Counted from the first letter of the stretch, positions 33,174 to 44,104 are shown. The stretch is 64,000 nt of DNA from Cellulomonas sp. URHD0024 (GCF_000426185.1 NZ_KE384506.1:1-64000), one strand, 5' to 3'. Translations and numbers: made by a program. Notes: generated from the sequence alone by a model not told the origin.

Positions 33174-34822
33174 GCGACGAGCTGCCGCTGCGCGCCGTCC
33201 TGGACAGCGACCTCGCGCTGAGCATCGCCGACGCCGGCGCGCCAGACACACCGCTGGTCTGGGTCAACGCGGCGTTCACGCGGCTGACCGGCTACCCCGA
33301 GGACGAGGTGCTGGGCCGCAACTGCCGGTTCCTGCAGGGCGCGGACACGGATCCCAACGAGGTCGCGCGCATCCGGACCGCGCTCGACGAGCGCCGCACG
33401 ATCGCCACGGTCATCCGCAACTACCGCCGGGACGGCTCGTCGTTCTGGAACCAGGTCGTGATCAGCCCGGTGGCCGACGAGACCGGCACGACCACCCACT
33501 TCATCGGCGTGCAGGCGCTCCTCAGCACGAAGCTCCCCACCGAGCGCGCGCGTGAGCTCGAGCCCAACCTCGACGAGCAGGCCGCCGCACGGCTGGACCT
33601 GCTGGCACGCGTCAGCGACGAGCTGACACGCATCCTCGACTACGACGCGGCCGTCGACGCCCTCGGCGACATCGCGATCCCCGCACTGGCGACCTGGGGC
33701 TTCGTCGCGATGACCGACGAGCGCGGACGGTTCTCCCGCGTGCACATGGTGACCGGCGACCCCACCCTCCGCGGGCTCGCGCAAGGGCTGGCCGAGGAGG
33801 ACCTCGGATGGCTGTCCCGGGCGCCGAAGGTGCTGGAGGCCCTGCGCAGCGCTCCCGGGTTCGTCGCGCGGCCGTACCTCGTCGACCTCCCCAACCTGCC
33901 CAGTCGCATGACCTCGGTACAGCTGGAGATCATGCAGCAGTTGGGGCTGCGGTCGGCGATGCTCGTGCCCCTGCGGGCCCGCGACCGGGTGATCGGCGTG
34001 CTCTGCCTGGTGCACGCCGACGAGTTCAGCCCGGACGCCGTCGTCACCGCCGCGCACCTCGGGCGGCGGGCAGGTCTCGCGCTGGACAACGTGCGGCTCC
34101 TCGTGGCGGAGCGGTCCGCCGCCCTCACCCTGCAGCAGAGCCTCCTGCCCACGATCACCGCCATCCCCGGCCTGGACGTCGCCACGGCGTACGTCCCTTC
34201 GGCGCGCCGCGCGCAGGTGGGAGGCGACTGGTTCGACGTGCTACCGCTGCCCGACGGGACCGTCGGCCTGGCCGTCGGCGACGTGGTCGGTCACGACCTG
34301 CGAGCCGCCGCGTCGATGGGCCAGCTGCGCTCCCTGCTGCGGTCCTACGCGTGGGAGGGCTCGTCGCCGGCGGAGGTCCTGTCTCGCGCAGACGAGCTGG
34401 TCCGCGGGCTCGACATCGCGGACATCGCCACGTGCGTCTACCTGCGGTGGTCGACCCGCGACGACGGCGGAGCGGATATCAGCTATGCCCGGGCAGGCCA
34501 CCCGCCGCCCCTGCTCCGACTCCCAGGCGGCTCGGTGGTCCCGCTCGACGGCGGCCTGTCCACACCTGTGGGGCTCGCCGGGCCGGGTGGGGTCGAGGCG
34601 TCGATCGACGTGCCGCCCGGTGCCGTCCTCGTCCTGTACACCGACGGCCTCGTCGAACGCCGTGACCGCGGCCTGCGCGACGGCATCACCGACCTGTCCG
34701 CCGAGCTCGCCGGCACACCCGACGGGTCGTCCGCGGCGGCGATCCGCGACCGCCTCGTCGCGACTCTCGTCGGCACCCACCAGGAGGACGACGTGTGCCT
34801 GCTGGTGGTCAGGGGCGAGTAG
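33170..34822 (+). CDS. Blue-light LOV-GAF-PP2C (SpoIIE/RsbU-type) phosphatase
   Basis: A 550-residue signalling protein. Residues about 10-115 are a PAS domain of the LOV type: 'GRNCRFLQG' contains the flavin-adduct cysteine (Cys52), followed by 'NYRRDGSSFWNQVVISPV' and 'THFIGVQ'. A GAF domain spans about 145-310. The PP2C/SpoIIE phosphatase domain covers about 330-548, with metal-site motifs 'VGGDWFDVLPLPDG', 'AVGDVVGHD', 'LYTDGLVERRD' and '[11 protein letters not shown]'. Proteins of this build dephosphorylate anti-sigma-factor antagonists in general stress pathways. It overlaps the MFS gene (GTGA). Light sensing is inferred from the intact LOV Cys. Confidence 0.92.
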   Translation: MSDELPLRAVLDSDLALSIADAGAPDTPLVWVNAAFTRLTGYPEDEVLGRNCRFLQGADTDPNEVARIRTALDERRTIATVIRNYRRDGSSFWNQVVISPVADETGTTTHFIGVQALLSTKLPTERARELEPNLDEQAAARLDLLARVSDELTRILDYDAAVDALGDIAIPALATWGFVAMTDERGRFSRVHMVTGDPTLRGLAQGLAEEDLGWLSRAPKVLEALRSAPGFVARPYLVDLPNLPSRMTSVQLEIMQQLGLRSAMLVPLRARDRVIGVLCLVHADEFSPDAVVTAAHLGRRAGLALDNVRLLVAERSAALTLQQSLLPTITAIPGLDVATAYVPSARRAQVGGDWFDVLPLPDGTVGLAVGDVVGHDLRAAASMGQLRSLLRSYAWEGSSPAEVLSRADELVRGLDIADIATCVYLRWSTRDDGGADISYARAGHPPPLLRLPGGSVVPLDGGLSTPVGLAGPGGVEASIDVPPGAVLVLYTDGLVERRDRGLRDGITDLSAELAGTPDGSSAAAIRDRLVATLVGTHQEDDVCLLVVRGE

Positions 34823-36293
34823 CCCACCACGCGAGGAGCTCCTCGCGTGCGGCGTCCGGACCTAGCGGGCCCCGTTCCATCCGCAGCTCGAGCAGGAACT
34901 TGTACGCCTCACCGACCTCGCGGCCGGGCTGGAGATCCAGGATCGCCATGATCTGCGTCCCGTCCAGGTCCGGGCGGATCGCGTCGAGCTCCTCCTGCTC
35001 CTGCAGCGCGGCGATCCGGTGCTCCAGGTCGTCGTACGCCGCGGAGAGCCGGGCCGCCTTGCGCAGGTTCCGCGTGGTGCAGTCCGACCGGGTCAGCCGG
35101 TGGAGCCGCTCGAGCAGCGGTCCGGCGTCGGTGATGTAGCGGCGCACGGCCGAGTCCGTCCACGCACCCTCGCCGTACCCGTGGAACCGCAGGTGCAGCT
35201 CGGTGAGTCGGGCGACCGCGCTCACGGTCGCCTTGTCGAACCGCAGCTCCTTCAGGCGCTTCGCGACGAGCTTCGCGCCGACCATCTCGTGGTGGTGGAA
35301 GCTCACGCCGCCGCCCTCCTCGAACCGGCGCGTCCGCGGCTTGCCGATGTCGTGCAGCAGGGCGGCCAGGCGCAGCACCAGGTCCGGACCGGGAACCGGG
35401 CCGTCCGGGCCGGTCTCCAGGGCGATCGCCTTGTCCAGGACGGTCAGCGAGTGCTCGTAGACGTCCTTGTGGCGGTGGTGCTCGTCGATCTCGAGGCGCA
35501 GCGCCGGCAGCTCCGGCAGCACATGGTCGGCCAGGCCCGTCTCGACGAGGACCTGCAGGCCGTCCCGGGGGGACGACGAGACCAGCAGCTTGCTCAGCTC
35601 GTCGCGCACCCGCTCGGCGCTGACGATCGCGATGCGGTCCGCCATGTCGACGATCGCCGTGCGCGCGGCCGCGTCCACGGCAAAGCCCAGCTGCGCGGCG
35701 AACCGCGCAGCGCGCATCATGCGCAAGGGATCGTCGTCGAAGGACTGCCGCGGGTCGACGGGTGTCGTGAGGATGCCCGCCGCGAGGTCGGTCAGCCCGT
35801 CGAACGGGTCGACGAACGTCAGCTCCGGCAGCCTGACCGCCATCGAGTTGACCGTGAAGTCGCGGCGGGAGAGATCGCCCTCCAGCGAGTCGCCGAAGGC
35901 CACCACGGGCTTGCGGCTCGTCGGGTCGTACTCGTCGGTGCGGTAGGTGGTGACCTCGACGACGACGTCTTCGGCCTGTGACGAGCGGCGCCCAGCGAAC
36001 CGTCGCGCGCCGATCGTGCCGAACTCCTTGCCGATGTCCCAGTGCGCATCACCCCAGCGGGCGAGCAGCGCGAGCGTCTGGTCGGGCGACGCCGACGTCG
36101 TGAAGTCGAGGTCCGCCGACGCCCGCCCGAGGAACGCGTCCCGCACCGGTCCACCGACCAGTGCGAGCTCGTGCCCGGCGGCCTTGAAGATCTCGCCGAG
36201 CTCGAGCGCGTCGGGCGGGAGGCTGCTCAGGACGCCGAGGGCGCGACGGCGCAGAGCGGCAAGGGCAGACGGATCGGGCTGTTCGACGGGCAC
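34809..36293 (-). CDS. cca: CCA tRNA nucleotidyltransferase
   Basis: A 494-residue enzyme that adds or repairs the CCA end of tRNAs. GTG 36293 is the chosen start ('[19 protein letters not shown]'). The class II nucleotidyltransferase head shows '[20 protein letters not shown]' with the catalytic DxD, and '[15 protein letters not shown]'. '[17 protein letters not shown]' is the neck. A metal-binding HD domain follows ('[12 protein letters not shown]', '[11 protein letters not shown]'). It converges on the LOV phosphatase gene with a 14-base overlap. Confidence 0.94.
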   Translation of the reverse strand: MPVEQPDPSALAALRRRALGVLSSLPPDALELGEIFKAAGHELALVGGPVRDAFLGRASADLDFTTSASPDQTLALLARWGDAHWDIGKEFGTIGARRFAGRRSSQAEDVVVEVTTYRTDEYDPTSRKPVVAFGDSLEGDLSRRDFTVNSMAVRLPELTFVDPFDGLTDLAAGILTTPVDPRQSFDDDPLRMMRAARFAAQLGFAVDAAARTAIVDMADRIAIVSAERVRDELSKLLVSSSPRDGLQVLVETGLADHVLPELPALRLEIDEHHRHKDVYEHSLTVLDKAIALETGPDGPVPGPDLVLRLAALLHDIGKPRTRRFEEGGGVSFHHHEMVGAKLVAKRLKELRFDKATVSAVARLTELHLRFHGYGEGAWTDSAVRRYITDAGPLLERLHRLTRSDCTTRNLRKAARLSAAYDDLEHRIAALQEQEELDAIRPDLDGTQIMAILDLQPGREVGEAYKFLLELRMERGPLGPDAAREELLAWWATRP

Positions 36294-36363
36294 TCGTCCA
36301 AGCCTGCCAGACGCGGCGGCCGGTCCCACGCGCCGGAAGGCCTTCGCACGGCCGCCGAGTCGT

Positions 36364-36378
36364 TACAGTGGCGGGATG
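36364..36378 (+). promoter_or_regulatory. Probable -10 box of a leaderless promoter
   Basis: TACAGT (36364-36369) ends six bases before the NUDIX ATG at 36376. This is the spacing expected when transcription starts at the A of the start codon, as is common for leaderless actinobacterial mRNAs. No ribosome site is seen. Confidence 0.6.
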
Positions 36379-36930
36379 TCGAGCCCGGCGCGCCCATCGT
36401 TGCCCGGGGGCGTACCTGCGCCGCCGGGTGGCCACGCGCTGCGGATCGACCCCCATCTGACCGCCGCCAAGCCGCCGTCGCCCCCGCTTCCGGTGGTCGA
36501 CGAGACGTCCGCCGGGGGGATCGTCGTGAGCAAGCGGGACGGGGTCGACCACGCCGCCGTCATCGCCCGCCGCAACCGCGCCGGTCGCCTCGAGTGGTGT
36601 CTGCCCAAGGGGCACCTCGAGGGCGAGGAGACGCCCGAGGAGGCCGCGATCCGGGAGATCGCCGAGGAGACCGGCATCGTCGGTGAGGTCGTCGGACGGC
36701 TCGGCGTCATCGACTACTGGTTCAGCGGCGACGACCGCCGCGTGCACAAGGTGGTGCACCACTTCCTGCTCGGCGCGGTCGGCGGCGAGCTGTCGGTCGA
36801 GGGCGACCCGGACAGCGAGGCCGAGGAGGCCGCGTGGGTCCCGGTCACCGAGCTGAACGGTGTCCTGGCCTACCCGAACGAGCGTCGACTCGCCGAGGCG
36901 GCCCTTCTGCTCCTCGTCGACGAGGCATGA
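36376..36930 (+). CDS. NUDIX hydrolase
   Basis: A 184-residue NUDIX protein. The NUDIX box reads '[20 protein letters not shown]' followed by 'TGI', matching GX5EX7REUXEEXGU. About 45 Pro-rich residues precede the domain. It starts without a ribosome site and probably leaderless. It heads an operon with the DUF6049 gene (ATGA overlap), murJ and a pseudokinase. In this conserved actinobacterial neighbourhood the NUDIX protein is MutT-like; the substrate is not known. Confidence 0.92.
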   Translation: MSSPARPSLPGGVPAPPGGHALRIDPHLTAAKPPSPPLPVVDETSAGGIVVSKRDGVDHAAVIARRNRAGRLEWCLPKGHLEGEETPEEAAIREIAEETGIVGEVVGRLGVIDYWFSGDDRRVHKVVHHFLLGAVGGELSVEGDPDSEAEEAAWVPVTELNGVLAYPNERRLAEAALLLLVDEA

Positions 36931-39008
36931 GCGCGCGCACGACGCTGCGCCGGGTGCTCTGCGTGGCCCTGGCGCTGGGCGCTGCACTCCCGGCCGGCAC
37001 CCCGGCTCAGGCCGCCGACGAGGACACGTACCCGGTGGCCGTCCACGTCGACGAGATCTCGCCCGTCGTGGTGCGTCCCGGCGATCCCCTCACCGTCCGG
37101 GCGACGGTGACCAACACGAGCACCGAGGTGATCGACGAGCCGGTCGCGACCGTGCGGCTCAGCCGTTTCACGGTGAGCACCCGCGACGACCTCGAGGCCT
37201 GGGTGTCGTCGACCACGTGCGCGTCGAACCGCCCGTGCCCCCAGGTCACCTCGGTAGCGCTACCGGGGCCCCTCGCTCCGGGTCAGTCCGCGCCGGTCGA
37301 GCTGAACGTGCCCGCGAAGGACCTCAGGCTGAAGAACCTCCCGGACACCTGGGGGCCGCGCGGAATCTCGGTCGAGGTGACGGCAGGGCGCAGGCGCGTC
37401 GGACTCGAACGCACCTTCCTGCTCTGGTTGACCGACGACGCCAAGCTCGAGCGGACACCGGTCTCGGTCCTGGTCCCGGTCGTCGGGCCGGGTGCTGACC
37501 CCCTGAACCCGGACCAGAACGCGCTCGACCGGCTCGTGGCGCACGGGGGACGGCTCGACGACCTGGCGACGACGTTGGCGGCGAACCCCCGGATCGGCGT
37601 CGCGGTCGACCCCGCCCTGCTCGCCCAGGCGGCGACCGGCAGCACCCGGGCGCAGGCCTGGGGTTCCGCCCTCGACGCGGACCTCGTCCATCACGACGTC
37701 CTGACTCTGCCCTGGTCGGACCCGGATGTCGGCGCCGCCGGTCACGCGGGACAGTCCGGCCTGGTCAAGCTCGCGGTCGACGCGTCGGCCGCCACGGACG
37801 CCTCCGGCCCGGGCGTGCTGTGGACGCCGTCGGGCGGCGCCACCGACCAGACCACCCTCGGCGTCACCGCGCAGGTCGGTGAGCCTGCGGTCGTCGTCGC
37901 GCCCGGCGCCGTGGACGTGGACCGGCCCAAGAACGGGCGGACGCCGCAGGCCCGGACAGCCGTGCGCACCCCAGCCGGCACGGTGCACGCGCTCGTGCCG
38001 GACAGCCGCCTCAGCGCGCTGATGACCGACCCGACGTCGGTCGATCCCCAGGCGACGCCCGCGACGACCGTGCAGCGTGCGCTCAGCGAGCTCGCGGTGG
38101 TGACCCGGGAGACGTCGTCGGACCAACCCCGTCTGCTGATGACCGCGGACCGCAGCTGGTCGCCGGACGGCCCCTCGGTCGCCGCGCTGCTCACCGCGCT
38201 CGACGACGCGCCCTGGGTGCACCTCACCGACCCGTCGTCCCTGCTCGGCGACACCGCCGCGGGAAAGGGGTCGGTTCCCGCGAGCGCCGCCGACCCCGCC
38301 GAGCTCGCGCCCGACACGGTCCGCGCCCTGGCGGCCGCCCGGGACCGGGCCATCGCCTTCGCCACCGTCACCGACGAGCCGGACCGGCTGCTCGTGGGCG
38401 TGGACGCCGAGGTCGTGGCGCCGCTGGCCGTCGCCTGGCGCCCCGTACCCGGCCAACGCACGGACCTGGTGGCCCGCGTCCTCGCCGACGTCAGCCAGCG
38501 CGCCAGCGGGCTGTCGATCGCGGCGCTGAGCGACCTGGCCGTCATCAGCTCCACGGGGGTCATCCGGATGACGGTCTTCAACGACCTGACCGTGCCGGTC
38601 ACGGTGCACCTCACGGTCCAGCCTCGCAAGCCGTGCCTCGCGGCGGAGGACGTTCCGCCGGTGTCCGTCGCCGCGAAGCGGAACACGGTCGTCCCCGTCA
38701 CGCTGAACGCCCGCGCCAACTGCGAGGTCACGGTCGTCGCACGACTGACCTCGGCCGACGGCACTCCGGTGTCGGAGCCCGTCTCCTTCGTCGCTCGCGT
38801 GGCGCCCACGATCGAGAGCGTGGGCACCAAGATCGTCGGTGGCCTGCTGGCCATCGGACTGATCCTCGGCATCGCCCGCACGATCCGCCGCGGTCAGAGC
38901 TCGCGACGAGGCAGCCGCGTCGACGTGGAGGATCCGGCTCGGACGCCGCAGCCCGGCGAGACGGGCGTGGAGACGCAGGAGCCCGTGCCCAGCGAGCCCG
39001 ACTCGTGA
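36927..39008 (+). CDS. DUF6049-type secreted/membrane protein
   Basis: A 693-residue exported protein. The signal peptide ends '[15 protein letters not shown]' (about residues 1-28). The outside part starts with an Ig-like domain ('[19 protein letters not shown]') and ends with another ('ITSS..' region '[18 protein letters not shown]'). One C-terminal membrane helix (about 630-650) and a short charged tail follow. It belongs to the actinobacterial family found between NUDIX and murJ genes. Its role is unknown; the context suggests cell-envelope synthesis. ATGA overlap with the NUDIX gene and GTGA overlap with murJ indicate tight coupling. Confidence 0.85.
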   Translation: MSARTTLRRVLCVALALGAALPAGTPAQAADEDTYPVAVHVDEISPVVVRPGDPLTVRATVTNTSTEVIDEPVATVRLSRFTVSTRDDLEAWVSSTTCASNRPCPQVTSVALPGPLAPGQSAPVELNVPAKDLRLKNLPDTWGPRGISVEVTAGRRRVGLERTFLLWLTDDAKLERTPVSVLVPVVGPGADPLNPDQNALDRLVAHGGRLDDLATTLAANPRIGVAVDPALLAQAATGSTRAQAWGSALDADLVHHDVLTLPWSDPDVGAAGHAGQSGLVKLAVDASAATDASGPGVLWTPSGGATDQTTLGVTAQVGEPAVVVAPGAVDVDRPKNGRTPQARTAVRTPAGTVHALVPDSRLSALMTDPTSVDPQATPATTVQRALSELAVVTRETSSDQPRLLMTADRSWSPDGPSVAALLTALDDAPWVHLTDPSSLLGDTAAGKGSVPASAADPAELAPDTVRALAAARDRAIAFATVTDEPDRLLVGVDAEVVAPLAVAWRPVPGQRTDLVARVLADVSQRASGLSIAALSDLAVISSTGVIRMTVFNDLTVPVTVHLTVQPRKPCLAAEDVPPVSVAAKRNTVVPVTLNARANCEVTVVARLTSADGTPVSEPVSFVARVAPTIESVGTKIVGGLLAIGLILGIARTIRRGQSSRRGSRVDVEDPARTPQPGETGVETQEPVPSEPDS

Positions 39009-40660
39009 CCGACGACACCGCCGGCGGCATTCGCCGCGGGGCTGCCCTGATGGCCTCGGGCACCGCCACCTCACGCGTCCTCGGGTTCGTGCGGGTCATG
39101 GTGCTGGCGGCGGCCATCGGCGGCACGACGCAGGTCGCCGACGCCTTCGCGGTGGCCAACCAGCTCCCGAACATCCTGTACATGCTGCTCATCGGCGGCG
39201 TGCTGAACGCCATCCTGGTGCCGCAGGTCGTGCGTGCCTACAAGCGCAACGCCGGCCAGGAGTACGTCGACCGCCTGCTCACCATCGGCTTTCTGTCGCT
39301 CGCGGCGATCACCCTGCTCCTGACGCTCGCCGCGCCGATCCTCGTGGGCCTCTACGCCAACTTCGACAACCACGCGCAGACCCAGCTGGCCATCACGTTC
39401 GCGTTCTGGTGCATCCCGCAGATGTTCTTCTACGGCGCCTACGGCCTGCTGGGCCAGGTGCTGAACGCGCGCGGGTCCTTCGGGCCGTACATGTGGGCAC
39501 CCGTCGTCAACAACGTCGTCTCGATCGCCGGGTTCGCCTTGTTCGTCGTGCTGTTCCGTGGGGTCAAGCACAACGGCGTCCTCGAGGCGACCTCGATGAC
39601 CACGGCAGAGACCACGATCCTCGGCCTGTCCGCGACCCTCGGCGTCGTCGCGCAGGCCGCCGTTCTCCTTCCCGCACTGCGCCGTGCCGGCGTCCGGTAC
39701 CGCCCCCGGTGGGGACTGCGCGGTTCGGGTCTCGGCGTCGCCGGCCGGGTCGCCACCTGGACGCTCGCCGGTCTGAGCATCGGGCAGCTCGGCTACCTCG
39801 CCTCGTCCAACGTGTCCACTTCGGCACCGAACGCCGCCGTAGCCCTCGGAGCGCCCAAGGGATCCGTTGCCGGCCTGGCCGCCTACACCATGGCGTTCCT
39901 CATCTTCATGCTGCCGCACTCGTTGGTCACCGTGTCCCTGGCCACCGCCATGTTCACGCGCCTGTCCGGGCACGCGCACGACAACGACACCGCCGGCGTC
40001 CGGAGCAACATCTCCTACAGCCTGCGGACCGTCGGCGTGTTCACCGTGTTCGCGACCGTGGCGATCGCCGTCCTGGCCCTTCCCCTGACCCGCGTCCTGC
40101 TCTTCACCGCAGCGGCACAGTCGGCGCACGCTGTCGCGCCTGTCACCTTCGCGATGGTCCTCGGCCTGCCCGCGTTCGGCGTCTGGTCGATCTACCAGCG
40201 GGTGTTCTACGCCTACGAGGATGCGCGGTCGATGCTGCCCGTGCAGATCGTCATGGCCGCCGTGGTCGTCAGCGGAGCGTTCGCGTCGAAGGCGGTCCTG
40301 TCCCCGACGCACTGGGTGGTCGGCATCGGGGTGTCGATGAGCGTGTCGTACGTCGTGGGCATGGTCTACGCGCAGATCCTGCTGCGTCGACGGGTCGGCT
40401 CGCTCGACGGCCCGCGCGTCCTGCGGGTGCACGCGCGGGCTGGTCTGGCCGCCCTGGTGTCCGCGGCGGTCGGGATGCCGGTGCTCTTCGTGCTCGCGCA
40501 GGTTCTGCCCGACCGGTTCGTCGGCGCCGTGACCGAGTGCGCGGTCGTCGGCACCCTGATGGCGCTGGTGTACGTCGGTGCGCTGCGGGTGCTCCGGGTG
40601 CGAGAGCTCGACGGGCTGCTGCAACCCGTTCTGCGGAGGCTTCCCGGCCGACGCCGCTAG
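39005..40660 (+). CDS. murJ: Lipid II flippase MurJ
   Basis: A 551-residue polytopic membrane protein of the MurJ/MviN family. 'MASGTATSRVLGFVRVMVLA' and 'ADAFAVANQLPNILYMLLIGG' form the typical first two helices, and 'GLPAFGVWSIYQRVFYAYED' is a late family motif. It flips lipid II across the membrane for peptidoglycan synthesis. GTG 39005 overlaps the preceding stop. In mycobacteria the orthologue carries a fused pseudokinase domain; here that part is a separate downstream gene. Confidence 0.95.
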   Translation: MTDDTAGGIRRGAALMASGTATSRVLGFVRVMVLAAAIGGTTQVADAFAVANQLPNILYMLLIGGVLNAILVPQVVRAYKRNAGQEYVDRLLTIGFLSLAAITLLLTLAAPILVGLYANFDNHAQTQLAITFAFWCIPQMFFYGAYGLLGQVLNARGSFGPYMWAPVVNNVVSIAGFALFVVLFRGVKHNGVLEATSMTTAETTILGLSATLGVVAQAAVLLPALRRAGVRYRPRWGLRGSGLGVAGRVATWTLAGLSIGQLGYLASSNVSTSAPNAAVALGAPKGSVAGLAAYTMAFLIFMLPHSLVTVSLATAMFTRLSGHAHDNDTAGVRSNISYSLRTVGVFTVFATVAIAVLALPLTRVLLFTAAAQSAHAVAPVTFAMVLGLPAFGVWSIYQRVFYAYEDARSMLPVQIVMAAVVVSGAFASKAVLSPTHWVVGIGVSMSVSYVVGMVYAQILLRRRVGSLDGPRVLRVHARAGLAALVSAAVGMPVLFVLAQVLPDRFVGAVTECAVVGTLMALVYVGALRVLRVRELDGLLQPVLRRLPGRRR

Positions 40661-40728
40661 CATGCAGGAGTTCTGCCCGTGACCATTGTTCGATCCGTGG
40701 TCCTCGAGCTCGTCGAACGGAGGTGCTG

Positions 40729-42624
40729 GTGAGCGAGGTCGTCGGTCGTGGCACGGTGCTCGCGGGACGGTACCGCGTGCTGTCCTCCGTCGACTCCGAT
40801 CTCCAGGGCGCGAGCGCCTGGCAGGCCACCGACCAGATCCTCGACCGGCCGGTCCGCGTCCGCGTGCTCGAGTCCGGTGCCGTCGCACCCGCCCTCGACG
40901 CCGCCCGTCGCGCTGCGCTCGTCGCGGATCCCCGGCTCGTGCGCGTGCTCGACGTCGGCTCGCACGACGGGTACGGCTACGTGGTCTCCGAGCAGCTCGT
41001 CGGCCCGTCCCTCGCCGAGCTCGCCTCGCGCGCACCCCTGACGGCCGAGCAGGCGCGAGCCGTCATCGGGGAGGCCGCTGCAGCGCTCGAGGTGGCTCGC
41101 CGCCGGGGCGTCCACCACCTCGCCCTTCGACCTTCGGTCGTGCACGTGAGCCCCGACGGCCGAGTGCTCGTCGGTGGGCTCGCGCTCGATGCCGCCCTAC
41201 TCGGCGATGTCGGTGGCGACGCCCGCTCGACCACGCGAGCCGACGCCGTCGGCCTCGTCCGCCTCCTGTACGCCGCCCTGACCGGGCACTGGCCCGGCGA
41301 CCCCGGCTCCTTGCTGCCTACCGGCGGCGGCACCCTGCCGCCGGCCCCGGTCGTGGACGGTGCGCCGGTCCCGCCTGCCCAGCTCGTGCCGACGGTGCCG
41401 AACGACCTCGACACGCTGTGTGCGGTGACGCTCGGCCCGAACGACGACGGACCGCACAGTCCCGGCGAGCTCGTGCGTGAGCTCGAGCCGTGGGGCGAGA
41501 TCCGTGCATCGGGTCTCGCCGAAGGCGTCGCGGCCGCTGCCGTGCCGCAGTTCCCACCGACCGGCGACGCCGCACCCGAGGTCGGTCCGTCAGCAGCGGC
41601 CGTCGCGGCTGCCGCGGTCGCTCCGGTCGTCGTGCAGCGGCAGTCCGTGCGGTCCGCGTTCCGGGTCCAGGAGGAGCAGCCGCCGGGTGCCAACCTGCCC
41701 GGTACCCCTCCGCCGGCGATCCCCGCCAAGGGGAGCACGCTCAGCGGCCCGCCACCGTCTGCCGAGGCGTCGGCCGCTGCAGCGGCTGCGGCCGCCGCTG
41801 CGGCAGTCCCGCCGGCCACCGCGCCGCCCGTTCCACGGGCTGGCAGCACGGCGTACCCGCCCGCCTCCGTCGCTCCCGCGGGGGCCGCCCCGACGGTGTC
41901 GCGTCGTCCGGTCGCTCAGGCGACCGCAGCCGCGGACTTCGACGAGGTGATGGGCGCCGCGACGCGGGACATCCCCATCGTCGCGCGTCGCTTCGACCCC
42001 ACGGCGTTGGTGCTGACGATCGTCGTGATCGCGGTGATCGTCGGTGTCATCATCGCCATCAAGATCCTCTTCTCGGGATTCGACCCGCGGTCGCCCTCCT
42101 CGGACGACAAGTCCACGCCGTCGTCGAGCGCGTCGGCGCCGGCGTCGACACCCGGGGCCGTCGCACCCGCCACCCCGGCCGCACCTGCCGCCGGCGGGCC
42201 GCCGGTGATCGCCTCAGCGACGACGATCGACCCCTCCGACACCGACGGTGAGCACCAGGAGGACGTCGCCAAGGCGTACGACGGTGACGCGACGACGTGG
42301 TGGTACACCCAGACCTACAAGAGCGCCGACTTCGCAGGTTTCAAGCCGGCCGTGGGCTACGCGATCACGCTGACCACCAAGACCACCGTCAACACGGTCA
42401 CCCTGCACTCCAACAGCACAGGCGGCCAGGTCGAGATCCGGGCCACCGACGCCGCGCACCCCACCGACGGACCGGTGCTCGCGTCCGGAGCCTTCGGCGC
42501 GGAGGTCACCTTCGGGCTCGTCCCGCCGCCGGACACGCAGTCCCTCGTCCTGTGGATCACACAGCTGCCGACCACCGCCGACGGTTCCTTCCGGCTCGAG
42601 CTGGCCGAGATCTCGCTGTCCTGA
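40729..42624 (+). CDS. Membrane-anchored pseudokinase of the MurJ operon
   Basis: A 631-residue protein. Residues about 1-260 have a kinase fold without catalytic residues: the region equivalent to HRDLKP reads 'HHLALRPSVVHV' and that for DFG reads 'GGLALDA', so the catalytic Asp residues are missing. A long Ala/Pro linker follows, then one membrane helix ('LTIVVIAVIVGVIIAIKILF') and an extracellular discoidin-like domain ('EDVAKAYDGDATTWWYT'). The layout matches the C-terminal half of mycobacterial MviN, where the pseudokinase is bound by FhaA. GTG 40729 follows 'cggagg'. Confidence 0.88.
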   Translation: MSEVVGRGTVLAGRYRVLSSVDSDLQGASAWQATDQILDRPVRVRVLESGAVAPALDAARRAALVADPRLVRVLDVGSHDGYGYVVSEQLVGPSLAELASRAPLTAEQARAVIGEAAAALEVARRRGVHHLALRPSVVHVSPDGRVLVGGLALDAALLGDVGGDARSTTRADAVGLVRLLYAALTGHWPGDPGSLLPTGGGTLPPAPVVDGAPVPPAQLVPTVPNDLDTLCAVTLGPNDDGPHSPGELVRELEPWGEIRASGLAEGVAAAAVPQFPPTGDAAPEVGPSAAAVAAAAVAPVVVQRQSVRSAFRVQEEQPPGANLPGTPPPAIPAKGSTLSGPPPSAEASAAAAAAAAAAAVPPATAPPVPRAGSTAYPPASVAPAGAAPTVSRRPVAQATAAADFDEVMGAATRDIPIVARRFDPTALVLTIVVIAVIVGVIIAIKILFSGFDPRSPSSDDKSTPSSSASAPASTPGAVAPATPAAPAAGGPPVIASATTIDPSDTDGEHQEDVAKAYDGDATTWWYTQTYKSADFAGFKPAVGYAITLTTKTTVNTVTLHSNSTGGQVEIRATDAAHPTDGPVLASGAFGAEVTFGLVPPPDTQSLVLWITQLPTTADGSFRLELAEISLS

Positions 42625-42727
42625 GCGCGCTCGAGCAGGCGGTACCCGGTGATGTCGGCGGAACATCTGGCGCCTAGGATCTGTTGAGCCCGAGAGCCTC
42701 ACCAGCCGACCCGCAAGGACCCACATC

Positions 42728-43731
42728 GTGACCGACCAGAGCACCTCCGCGCCCGACTCCGTGCGCGACCTCGTCATCGTCGGGTCGGGCCCCGCCGGCT
42801 ACACAGCCGCGATCTACGCCGCGCGTGCAGGACTCGCCCCGCTGGTCATCGCCGGTTCGGTCACCGCCGGTGGCGCGCTCATGAACACCACCGAGGTCGA
42901 GAACTTCCCGGGCTTCCCGGACGGGATCCAAGGCCCTGAACTCATGGAGTCGTTGCAGAAGCAGGCGGAGAAGTTCGGTGCCGAGGTGCTGTGGGACGAC
43001 GCGTCCTCGCTCGACCTGACCGGTGACGTCAAGGTCATCGAGACGCTCGGCGGAGACACGTTCCGCGCGCGCTCCGTCATCCTCGCCACAGGTTCTGCGT
43101 ACCGCGAGCTCGGGCTCGAGGACGAGAAGCGCATGTCCGGCCGGGGCGTCTCCTGGTGCGCCACCTGCGACGGGTTCTTCTTCCGCGACCAGGAGATCCT
43201 CGTGGTCGGCGGCGGCGACTCCGCCGTCGAGGAGGCCACGTTCCTCACACGGTTCGGCAAGCGCGTCACGATGGTCCACCGTCGCGACCAGCTGCGGGCC
43301 TCGAAGATCATGGCCGACCGCGCCGCGAACGACCCGAAGATCGAGTTCGCGTGGAACTCGGAGGTCGTCGCCATCCACGGCGATGCCAAGGTCACCGGTG
43401 TGACCCTGCGCAACACGCTCACCGGCGAGACCGTCGAGCACCCCGCGACCGGTGTCTTCGTCGCGATCGGGCACGTCCCCCGCTCCGAGCTGCTGGTCGG
43501 TCAGGTCGATCTCGACGACGAGGGCTACGTCCAGGTCGTCGGTCGCTCGACCGCCACGAACGTGACAGGCGTCTTCGCCTGTGGCGACCTCGTCGACCAC
43601 ACCTACCGTCAGGCGATCACCGCCGCCGGCTCCGGCTGCGCCGCCGCCCTGGACGCCCAGCACTTCCTGGCGTCTCTGGGCGACCTGGTCGCACCCGTCC
43701 CGCCCGTCGAGGGCCTCGTCGAGGAGATCGC

Positions 43732-43735
<4 letters not shown>
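42728..43735 (+). CDS. trxB: Thioredoxin reductase
   Basis: A 335-residue flavoprotein that passes electrons from NADPH to thioredoxin. The FAD motif is '[18 protein letters not shown]', the redox-active pair is 'SWCATCDG' (Cys144 and Cys147), the NADPH motif '[15 protein letters not shown]' and the late FAD motif '[15 protein letters not shown]'. The start is GTG 42728. Its stop overlaps the trxA start (ATGA), giving the standard trxBA pair. Confidence 0.97.
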
Positions 43736-44061
<326 letters not shown>

Positions 44062-44076
44062 GAAGCCTCTTTCGAG

Positions 44077-44104
44077 CGCCCTCGGCACCGCGGTGCCGAG
44101 GGCG
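44077..44104 (+). terminator. Terminator after trxBA
   Basis: A perfect 14-bp inverted repeat CGCCCTCGGCACCG (44077-44090) / CGGTGCCGAGGGCG (44091-44104), whose central bases form the loop, is followed by TTCG. It lies 15 bp after the trxA stop. Confidence 0.8.
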
